Shown: piece after piece, positions 37,901 through 44,071 of the stretch
Layout of the letters: each line of letters starts with the position of its first letter
How positions within the stretch are numbered: the first letter of the stretch is position 1
NCBI RefSeq assembly: GCF_035013185.1
Contig: NZ_JAYGJO010000003.1
Coordinates: 186,001 to 250,000 of the forward strand
DNA: 64,000 bases
Source of the DNA: Acerihabitans sp035013185
GTDB taxonomy: Bacteria; Pseudomonadota; Gammaproteobacteria; Enterobacterales; Enterobacteriaceae
Direction: 5' to 3'
Made by a program: the position numbers and the translations under genes
Notes under the pieces: model-generated
Seen by the model: only the letters and a program-made list of their open reading frames with translations
What the model was told of the DNA's origin: nothing
Database searches by the model: none

Positions 37901-38055
37901 ATCAACAGATAACTCACCACCAGGCCAATGCAGAAAAGCAGGTATCCTGGCAGGAGATGTTCTCCCGGCATGTAGGCCAGCGACTGGGGTAAAAAATGAG
38001 GCGCTGCAAACGTCAGGATGCCACTGACGATAAGGACGACCAGAAGGCCTATCAT
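34972..38055 (-). CDS. tssM: TssM, T6SS membrane complex subunit
   Basis: A 1027-residue IcmF-like inner-membrane protein. Two N-terminal transmembrane helices (about 1-20 and 25-48) and a third at about 340-365 bracket a cytoplasmic domain. A large periplasmic region ends in the TssJ-binding part. Where many TssM proteins carry a Walker A motif, this one reads MGEVDDVERVAPG, which lacks the GKT signature, so NTP binding is doubtful. The length is at the short end for the family (usually 1100-1250). ATG 38055 overlaps the upstream stop as ATGA; the longer frame to 38097 is unlikely. TssJ and TssL are not in the window. Confidence 0.9.
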   Translation of the reverse strand: MIGLLVVLIVSGILTFAAPHFLPQSLAYMPGEHLLPGYLLFCIGLVVSYLLIIWRSYRRAPTQLDHEGMIAPPALLNGNEGPPVGGRDLSPLTQLLRERYGDHWQRKIPWLLVMGEVDDVERVAPGLTAQGGLLVGQVLLLWGGSLAKGGNMHDLQTVRRLRRHRPVDALIWVSHAAKYTNVVHAEAVRRGHEQVRRRLRWEAPVYLLDTRELAWPLPAPPRQLVGVLQAKRLTPESLISRLEALIPALRAQAMAQINTDLGPFLLRLSSDLQHSLVSWRDIFTSLLSAYRPLPLYGVTFSPPLSFHAYTPHEQADSPIWRELASGIQRRAGRPVGITALAVVQGAAVAMVAIIALGVLVSWGSNHRLVTQGANLVQQANVRPSVSVLFALQQQIQTLLTHQQQGAPLYRRVGLDVTDALLPTLWPAYAQLAQRFIVQPAQLQLSASLTSSSPSYDQLKTYLMLAHPEKTTAPDAPPYFAAQLTALLPTVPSQTIAFFTRQFAHHHEWKITPDSARVAHARAALLHSMSGPQAEARLYQLILDRAALTFGDLSLMQLLDGLDAEGMFTLDAEVPGRFTRQAYDGAVFPEIATRVTHRQEQINWVLVEPGEAMEASLLPSALGARLTARYLADYARAWQQTLNQVKARPANPAVQLSVAADLNRSPQMALMKQLAWQGLAGSPNEKHHEVNPALQPVFGGVVAMVSNQAVEHGITLTTWRMCAASLRDQMRHLSAANGGTAALSQSVFSGTQIDNTIAELPGRLRNQLGTGWQPMTQALLLAPLSQSWKTVMIPGVKRMNVQWQAEIVGPWHQAFDHTFPFVDSRKEASLPTLNTFINPLTGRIVRFINEHLRGVLTYKNHRWQVADTLPPGLSVNPQFLTQLNHLDQLGRTLNGNSEGIGFQLQAGTARDVVKTELRIDGQTLTYVNQQPFWQDMQWPGETYYPRASLIWTSIRAGARLYFDTPGVWAFYRLLKKAKVTQVDDTHYQLTWRADDGLQLNYQLAFTPGHDPLSLLSLENFQFPSQIFR

Positions 38056-39203
38056 TGTGACGCACCTGGAGGATGGCGTAACTGTTGCACCAGGCACTGG
38101 CCTTGATGTTCGGTGAACAGCAGGTTATTGCCATGGTGCTCGGCCGCCAGCGTGACCTGCGTGGCATGACGAGCGATGCCCGATAAACCCAGGGCATTGT
38201 CGATGTCAAACCGTTGTGTGGCCCGAAAGCGCATGTTCAGCTCAGCGCACGCCACGGGGATGTTGTCACGCACTATGTCGGACTGAGCCCTCTGCCAACC
38301 GGCACTCAGATCAGCCGGCGCACATTGTTGCGCGCACAGTTGGGTCATGGCCTGCGGCAGTGTACTGGCCGGTGTCAGCAACGGACGCAGCAGCTGGGCT
38401 TTTGGGGTGATGTTAGCCTGGCGGCACAGATCATCGGCAGCGATCAGCAAGGATACGGCTTCTTCACTGGCTGGTGACCTGTCGCTGACATCGATAAACA
38501 CCAGGCAAAGCAGGCCGTTGAGGGGCTGGTCGTAGGCCGTCAGTAGCCATTGGGAAAAATCATGCGACGCGAAAGGTGCTATCGCGGTGAAGGACAGCGA
38601 TTGCCGTTGGGCTTCCTGCGTCAACAGTTGCCCCCAGTCAGCCTCGTTGGCGGCAGCGGGAGGGACCTGCCACAGCAGCGTCAGGGGTTGCGTCAGGGGA
38701 TGCGCTTGCCCGAACGCGCTGATGGGGTGCAATACGCGGGCAATCAATAGCGTTCGGCTTTCCCAGGCTGGCAGATCGGCGAACTCGCTTATCACCAGAC
38801 GATTGCCCTGATTGACCGGCGATTGTTCACTTACCATCAGCGCGTGATCCTGCGGCCCCAGGGCGGTCTGACGGCTCCAGGCCAACAGGTTCAGCGTTTG
38901 ATTGGCCCAACGTTGCCACTGTACGCGGCGCAAGGCAACAACCTGATTTCGGGCATTCACCCTGGCGGACTGCACCCCATAACCCACCAGTCGCCCACCG
39001 AAGATCAGGCTCCAGATCAGCAAGGGGGCGGCAAAAGCCACCAACATCAGGTGTTTTTTGTTGCGTAATTCTTCCGGGGATAACAGATACACTGCCAGGA
39101 AAAAACCGGCAACCAACATCACCAGCAGCCCAATGCTCCAGCGTAAGATGCCGGGAGCAGACGGCGAAGGTGAATCAATCAGTGGGGGAACACTCCAGTT
39201 CAT
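38052..39203 (-). CDS. T6SS-associated inner-membrane protein
   Basis: A 383-residue protein with two N-terminal transmembrane helices (about 21-41 and 52-72) and a mostly soluble C-terminal part. I recognise it only by position: enterobacterial T6SS loci often have such a gene between PAAR and tssM. It overlaps both neighbours by four bases (ATGA), so it is translated as part of the machine operon. The function is not known to me. It has no Walker motif and no peptidoglycan-binding motif that I can see. Confidence 0.7.
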   Translation of the reverse strand: MNWSVPPLIDSPSPSAPGILRWSIGLLVMLVAGFFLAVYLLSPEELRNKKHLMLVAFAAPLLIWSLIFGGRLVGYGVQSARVNARNQVVALRRVQWQRWANQTLNLLAWSRQTALGPQDHALMVSEQSPVNQGNRLVISEFADLPAWESRTLLIARVLHPISAFGQAHPLTQPLTLLWQVPPAAANEADWGQLLTQEAQRQSLSFTAIAPFASHDFSQWLLTAYDQPLNGLLCLVFIDVSDRSPASEEAVSLLIAADDLCRQANITPKAQLLRPLLTPASTLPQAMTQLCAQQCAPADLSAGWQRAQSDIVRDNIPVACAELNMRFRATQRFDIDNALGLSGIARHATQVTLAAEHHGNNLLFTEHQGQCLVQQLRHPPGASQ

Positions 39204-39466
39204 GCTGACTGTTCCCCGGCATTGCTTAAGCTGGCTATCACTCTACAGCCACATTCCGTTTTAAAGTGGTCCAACGCGGCCAGTTTATTGTTGATATTAA
39301 TCCGCGTCTGGCCAGGCAGGATGGCGTTAACCCCATGCCCAGGGATCGGGCAGGTTACTTTATCGCCCACCAGGGCGACGTTTTTGCCATACACCTGCGG
39401 GCCGGACGCGGTGATCACCTCACCACCGTGGTCTGTTTTATCGCCCAATCGAATAAATGCGCGCAT
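39200..39466 (-). CDS. PAAR-domain spike tip protein
   Basis: An 88-residue stand-alone PAAR protein (IRLGDKTDHGGEVITAS, VALVGDKVTCPIPGHG) that sharpens the VgrG spike and can carry effectors. The zinc-ligand-type His and Cys residues of PAAR repeats are present (DHGG, CPIPGHG, ECGC). It overlaps the downstream membrane-protein gene by four bases. A degenerate second copy lies at 40904-41015. Confidence 0.92.
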   Translation of the reverse strand: MRAFIRLGDKTDHGGEVITASGPQVYGKNVALVGDKVTCPIPGHGVNAILPGQTRININNKLAALDHFKTECGCRVIASLSNAGEQSA

Positions 39467-39718
39467 CGTGTCTGTCTCGTCCTTGATAAAAATGAATCTT
39501 GCAGAGGAATATCGTCACACACCGGTTGTCGGATCTGGCTGACATTGACACTGCTGATATAACCCGCAATCCCGACATAATAACTCTCATGCTAATCGTA
39601 TTGCGGTTTACGCAGTTCGTCTCATCTGTCGGCCTTGCTGGCGTGTTTAAACACCAACCGATACCTGGCCACCGATCGGCAATACGAATGGTGTAGGGTA
39701 TACCTGCGTAAAATGTCC

Positions 39719-39907
39719 TTAAAATCTCACAAAATACAACACAAAAAGAAGATATGCAGCCAAGGCAACGAAAAATATCCCCTTGACAATTTTTTTATGG
39801 GTATCTTTTTTTACACAATAGCAAACAATTAATAAAAAAAGAGCCACCACAGCAATTGGGAACATAATAAAACCCAATGCAACAATTAAATAAATTACAT
39901 ATACCAT
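39719..39907 (-). CDS. 62-residue membrane protein coupled to immunity gene
   Basis: Not recognised. It encodes two hydrophobic helices (about 3-28 and 43-60) joined by a short basic loop (CVKKDTHKKIVK). The ATG shares one base with the stop of the immunity gene at 39907 (TAATG), strong evidence for coupled translation. Position suggests a partner of the immunity lipoprotein or a second immunity factor; a chance frame is less likely given the overlap. A shorter hydrophobic frame occupies the equivalent place after the other immunity copy (41055-41153). The roughly 250 bases between this gene and PAAR hold nothing I can assign. Confidence 0.55.
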   Translation of the reverse strand: MVYVIYLIVALGFIMFPIAVVALFLLIVCYCVKKDTHKKIVKGIFFVALAAYLLFVLYFVRF

Positions 39908-40863
39908 TATTTAGTCTTTATTTTATATTCAAAGGAACCATCCCACTCCGGTAACGGCGTCGGTGGCAATGGTACAATTTTGTCAATATCGGGGAAACGG
40001 GCCAATCGATTTTGATCTATTTCTTTTTCAATCAAACCATAGCGGCGCACCCGCTCAGGATCGTTGGGTAATGCTAAATATTTTAACTCATCACTAGGCG
40101 GTGGACCGGAAAAGCATTCCTTCAGGATAAACGGGGCAAGTTCACTACCATGTTTAATGGCCACTTGATAATAGGTTACCGCCATAGGGTAATTTTTTTC
40201 CGCAACTGCATAATACCCAGCCAAGTTCATGGCGGCTTCCGCATTCCCCTGATTGGCGGCACAGGCCAGCATCGCTTTGCCGATCTCGGGGCGGTACGCC
40301 GGATTTGGGCGCTGCTCGGGAATCAGCACTCTCGATCTGAACAGATTACCAACCACATTTTGCCCTTCCGGGTTGCCTAAATCAGCAGCCTTTCTAAAAT
40401 AGGCCAGCGCGGCTTGTTGATCCCGCTTAACCGCGTAACCGGTTTGTAAATGGGTGCCCATAACGTAATAACCGGCGGGAATATTGAGTGTGATCAGCCG
40501 CTCCGTGATGGCCAGCACCATTTGCGGGGCGGATCGCCCCGGTTGTGGTGCCAGCAAACCGCTTCTGAGCATATTCTGCAGGTTGATCATCGCCTTGTAG
40601 TGGTCCTTTTGCGCCGCCTTGCGGTACAGCGCGCCGATAGCGGCAAAATCTTTCGGGCCACTGGCTTTTTGCATCGCTCTGGCCTGTTTAAACCAGATAT
40701 CCGCCTGCGGATCAAGCGGCGGCAGGTGGTCGGCCTCCTGGGTACAGGTGAAGGCCAGCTTTTGTTCTTGGTTTATATCAGGTTGAAGCATGTTATTACT
40801 CCGAGGGTCACAACCGTTGAGTATCAAGGGAAGCAATAATAACAACCCTCTATAATCGCGCAT
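39907..40863 (-). CDS. Sel1-repeat lipoprotein, probable Tle5-type immunity protein (copy 2)
   Basis: A 318-residue lipoprotein: hydrophobic signal, lipobox LNGC with Cys18, then Asp19. In Enterobacterales Asp at +2 keeps lipoproteins in the inner membrane, facing the periplasm. The body holds Sel1/TPR-like helical repeats (AALAYFRKAADLGNPEGQN, AMLACAANQGNAEAAMNLA). Proteins of this type (DUF6396-like) accompany T6SS phospholipase D effectors as periplasmic immunity proteins. It is nearly identical to the copy at 41289, with differences clustered at about residues 195-240 and at the extreme C-terminus. The last 18 or so codons of the effector are partly repeated just upstream, marking it as part of a duplicated module. 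Confidence 0.8.
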   Translation of the reverse strand: MRDYRGLLLLLPLILNGCDPRSNNMLQPDINQEQKLAFTCTQEADHLPPLDPQADIWFKQARAMQKASGPKDFAAIGALYRKAAQKDHYKAMINLQNMLRSGLLAPQPGRSAPQMVLAITERLITLNIPAGYYVMGTHLQTGYAVKRDQQAALAYFRKAADLGNPEGQNVVGNLFRSRVLIPEQRPNPAYRPEIGKAMLACAANQGNAEAAMNLAGYYAVAEKNYPMAVTYYQVAIKHGSELAPFILKECFSGPPPSDELKYLALPNDPERVRRYGLIEKEIDQNRLARFPDIDKIVPLPPTPLPEWDGSFEYKIKTK

Positions 40864-40890
40864 TTTTCCGCCTAATCTTTATCTTGTTAA
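40864..40890 (-). repeat. duplicated tail of the phospholipase gene
   Basis: The minus-strand bases immediately before this immunity start repeat the end of the effector gene and the spacer seen at 42246-42270: the codons for QDKD, the TAG stop and the GCGGAAAA ribosome-binding region. There is no effector gene attached here, only its last codons. This is the junction scar of a module duplication followed by deletion. Confidence 0.75.
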
Positions 40891-40903
40891 ACACTGTTTA
40901 ACA

Positions 40904-41015
40904 CCGTTTAACAGTGTTCAACGCGGCCAGTATATGGCTGATATTACTACTCGTCTGTCATGGCAGAACGGGGTTACCCTCTATCCAGTGATCGGGTGGG
41001 TTATATTACAACCCA
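40904..41015 (-). pseudogene. PAAR gene relic
   Basis: This stretch aligns base by base with 39250-39370 of the intact PAAR gene, including the shared CAACGCGGCCAGT core. On the minus strand it would encode the C-terminal half of PAAR but has two in-frame stops and lacks the N-terminal half. It shows that the segment between the two immunity genes once carried a full PAAR gene. Confidence 0.75.
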
Positions 41016-41054
41016 ACAGCAATAATATGTTAATTGAACATTCTCTTTCTATAA

Positions 41055-41153
41055 TTAAGCTAATAGATATATTTTACATGCCACTATCGCCAAGAATATA
41101 AATACAATGCAATCAATAGTAATGCTAAATACACCAATACCTACAACGTTCAA
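41055..41153 (-). pseudogene. possible relic of the tiny membrane protein
   Basis: A 32-codon hydrophobic frame (GIGVFSITIDCIVFIFLAIVA) lies at the position corresponding to the small membrane gene behind the other immunity copy. Its only start is TTG without a visible ribosome-binding site. It may be a decayed or diverged paralogue. The order immunity, small membrane frame, PAAR would match the intact copy. Confidence 0.35.
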
Positions 41154-41288
41154 TTCATTATGTTGAATCGGGGTGGTTGATCATTAAGTAGGACATTACT
41201 ATGTGTTTACCAATATAAGCCGCGATGATTGTCATGGGTGTGGCTATTATCTCAACCATCACACCATCAGGTATGTGCTAAACCTCCA

Positions 41289-42245
41289 TTATTTTAATAC
41301 CTTTTTATACTCAAAACTACCATCCCACTCCGGTAACGGCGCCGGTGGCAATGGTACAATTTTATCAATATCGGGGAAACGGGCCAATCGATTTTGATCT
41401 ATTTCTTTTTTAATCAAACCATAGCGGCGCACCCGCTCAGGATCGTTGGGTAATGCTAAATATTTTAACTCATCACTAGGCGGTGGACCGGAAAAGCATT
41501 CCTTCAGGATAAAAGGGGCAAGTTCACTACCATGTTTAATGGCCACTTGATAATAGGTTACCGCCATGGGGTAATTTTTTTCGGCAATTTTATAATGCCA
41601 TGCCAGGTTCATGGCGGCTTCCGCATTCCCCTGATTGGCGGCACAGGCCAGCATCGCTTTGCCGATCTCGGGGCGGTACACCGGGTTGTCTCGCTGATCG
41701 GGAAGCAATAATTCCGAGGTAAATAAATCGCCAATCACATTTTGCCCTTCCGGGTTGCCTAAATCAGCAGCCTTTCTAAAATAGGCCAGCGCGGCTTGTT
41801 GATCCCGCTTAACCGCGTAACCGGTTTGTAAATGGGTGCCCATAACATAATAACCGGCGGGGATATTGAGTGTGATCAGCCGCTCCGTGATGGCCAGCAC
41901 CATTTGCGGGGCGGATCGCCCCGGTTGTGGTGCCAGCAAACCGCTTCTGAGCATATTCTGCAGGTTGATCAGCGCCTTGTAGTGATCCTTTTGCGCCGCC
42001 TTGCGGTACAGCGCGCCGATAGCGGCAAAATCTTTCGGGCCACTGGCTTTTTGCATCGCTCTGGCCTGTTTAAACCAGATATCCGCCTGCGGATCAAGCG
42101 GCGGCAGGTGGTCGGCCTCCTGGGTACAGGTGAAGGCCAGCTTTTGTTCTTGGGTTATATCAGGTTGAAGCATGTTATTACTCCGAGGGTCACAACCGTT
42201 GAGTATCAAGGGAAGCAATAATAACAACCCTCTATAATCGCGCAT
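41289..42245 (-). CDS. Sel1-repeat lipoprotein, probable immunity protein of the adjacent phospholipase (copy 1)
   Basis: A 318-residue lipoprotein with the same signal, lipobox LNGC (Cys18, Asp19) and Sel1-like repeats as the copy at 39907. It starts eight bases after the phospholipase stop, so it is the cognate immunity gene by position. Relative to the other copy it differs mainly at residues about 193-236 (DLFTSELLLPDQRDN against NLFRSRVLIPEQRPN, and WHYKIAEKN against YYAVAEKN) and in the last few residues. The differing patch is a natural candidate for the effector-binding surface. Confidence 0.83.
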   Translation of the reverse strand: MRDYRGLLLLLPLILNGCDPRSNNMLQPDITQEQKLAFTCTQEADHLPPLDPQADIWFKQARAMQKASGPKDFAAIGALYRKAAQKDHYKALINLQNMLRSGLLAPQPGRSAPQMVLAITERLITLNIPAGYYVMGTHLQTGYAVKRDQQAALAYFRKAADLGNPEGQNVIGDLFTSELLLPDQRDNPVYRPEIGKAMLACAANQGNAEAAMNLAWHYKIAEKNYPMAVTYYQVAIKHGSELAPFILKECFSGPPPSDELKYLALPNDPERVRRYGLIKKEIDQNRLARFPDIDKIVPLPPAPLPEWDGSFEYKKVLK

Positions 42246-42253
42246 TTTTCCGC

Positions 42254-44059
42254 CTAATCTTTATCTTGCAACGACGTGGCATGGTCAATAAATTTGATTA
42301 ATCGGCCAACCGGCTTATCCCTCTTTTTTTTCTGCTTTTTGGTATTTTCACCGATAATCCAACCCCACTGATCAAATGCGGCTGCCTCATTATCATCCGC
42401 CCCTTGGCCATCGGTGTGTAACGTCCATAACGCTGTTCTGATGGGTTTCACGATGGGATACACATCGGTATCCTGTACTAGCATGGCGATTTCGCTGTCG
42501 TAGGTCATACTGCGCAGATTGATATTTGCTGAGCCCTGGATCATAAAGGTATCGTCAATCAGCATCAGCTTGCTGTGTACATAGGTTCTTTGCCAGTTAT
42601 CCGCGGGTGAGTCAGGTGAAACCAAGCTGCAGATATGCACTTTCAGCCCTGGGATGTCGACCTCGGTGATATCTTCGGGTTTGCGTTTTTCGCCTTTATT
42701 GTTCGGCTCAAGGTGTTTCGCTGCATAATCAGGCATCACATCGGGTCGCCCCAGGGCATTCACCATCTCGAAGGTGCGTTTGCCCCCGCTGACGATATCC
42801 GGGTCTGATGAGCTGTTGGTCACCACAAAAAGATACAAACAGCCGGTCCAGCCATATTCCTGCCATTCTTTTACCGTGGCCTTAATCTGCTCGGCCAGCT
42901 CGACAAAACGAAAGTATTGATTTTCAATATAGATATACTTGCGTGCGCGCCGGACACCTTCCATATAGGCTTTAAGGATGTCATAGCGATTGTATTGTGG
43001 CTGGGTGCGACAGATTTGCCCTAGGGTGAGTATCAACTTTTCCTGATTTTTCAGCCCCAGACGTTGATTGATTTTGTCGACAATCGTCTGTGTCGGGGTG
43101 AACACCTCTTTTTTGACGCTGGCACGTTGGTTTTTCAGCGTGCTGTCACCGGTATCTTTTTCCCATGACAGGACAAAATTCTCATTCAGATGTTTGAGCA
43201 CTTCACCGTACACGCAACCGGAAATATCCTGCCAGGCTTTATCGCCATCACGCCCTGCTGATGGGCCTAACCTGGTGCTGCTATGCGCATCGGTATCCCA
43301 ATATTCAGACAGCATATTGTGCCCCATGGTGAAACCAACGGCCTCTTCAGGGGACATATAGTCAATCAGCACCGATTTTTGGTGATGCGTCGGGCCAAAC
43401 TGGAGCGCAATATTGCGTATCACCGAATACGATTGACCGGTATCGATGTTGTAAGGCAAATCGGCTAAGCGGTTGGTTAATAGCTGGAAATCTTTTATCA
43501 ATTTCATTTTTCTGTGGCGAATGGCCAGATTGGGGATGTTTCCCGTTTGTGCTCGCCAATGCCAGTCTTGATCAAAAAAGTACTGTTCTTTGGTCTCGAA
43601 ACCCAGCCGGCCGCCCACCGAACTGATCGATTCAGGGTAAGGGATTGCCTGAGTGGAGCCATGTGGGTGAGCGACGCCAGCGGGGTGACGGGTGCTCTGC
43701 CACCCCGGAAAGTTCGGCCCGGCCAACGCCTGCCCAGTATTGGAAAACCATACCAACACCCGGACCTGAACCCCTCGCGCTGCGGCCTCTTCCAGCAACT
43801 CACCGATGTTTTTTTCTGCCCCCCCGCGCTCAAAATACATCGATGCCTGAAACCCCCAGGTGATGATATCGATGCTGAGCTTGGCCTGTTTTATTGCTCT
43901 GGCCACGGCCCCAAACGCGCTCTCGCCATTAATCAGCGGTGCATACGCCGCGACACAAGGGGGGTATTCCGTATCTTCAGGAAACCACTGTGGGGTTATG
44001 ATCACACAGGTATCTACCCCTGGAACAATGTTGATGTCTTGCGGTGTGGTCTTGATCAT
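42254..44059 (-). CDS. T6SS phospholipase D effector, Tle5-like
   Basis: A 601-residue phospholipase D superfamily enzyme with both HxKxxxxD motifs, HQKSVLID starting at His226 and HSKLMLID starting at His495, each followed by the expected downstream residues (GSANINLRS after the second). No signal peptide is present, as expected for cargo loaded onto VgrG. Tle5 effectors degrade phosphatidylethanolamine in the target periplasm. It lies 12 bases downstream of vgrG and directly upstream of a lipoprotein immunity gene, the standard vgrG-effector-immunity order. A eukaryotic-like PLD of other function is unlikely here. Confidence 0.9.
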   Translation of the reverse strand: MIKTTPQDINIVPGVDTCVIITPQWFPEDTEYPPCVAAYAPLINGESAFGAVARAIKQAKLSIDIITWGFQASMYFERGGAEKNIGELLEEAAARGVQVRVLVWFSNTGQALAGPNFPGWQSTRHPAGVAHPHGSTQAIPYPESISSVGGRLGFETKEQYFFDQDWHWRAQTGNIPNLAIRHRKMKLIKDFQLLTNRLADLPYNIDTGQSYSVIRNIALQFGPTHHQKSVLIDYMSPEEAVGFTMGHNMLSEYWDTDAHSSTRLGPSAGRDGDKAWQDISGCVYGEVLKHLNENFVLSWEKDTGDSTLKNQRASVKKEVFTPTQTIVDKINQRLGLKNQEKLILTLGQICRTQPQYNRYDILKAYMEGVRRARKYIYIENQYFRFVELAEQIKATVKEWQEYGWTGCLYLFVVTNSSSDPDIVSGGKRTFEMVNALGRPDVMPDYAAKHLEPNNKGEKRKPEDITEVDIPGLKVHICSLVSPDSPADNWQRTYVHSKLMLIDDTFMIQGSANINLRSMTYDSEIAMLVQDTDVYPIVKPIRTALWTLHTDGQGADDNEAAAFDQWGWIIGENTKKQKKKRDKPVGRLIKFIDHATSLQDKD

Positions 44060-44071
44060 GCTGCTATCCTG

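Noticed and set aside
40450..42221. Two 129-codon plus-strand frames opposite the immunity genes
   Set aside because: They are similar to each other only because the immunity genes are duplicated; they are antisense shadows.
39907..42245. Direct repeats here as a CRISPR or phage feature
   Set aside because: The long repeat is explained fully by gene duplication; there are no short regularly spaced repeats anywhere in the window that I could see.
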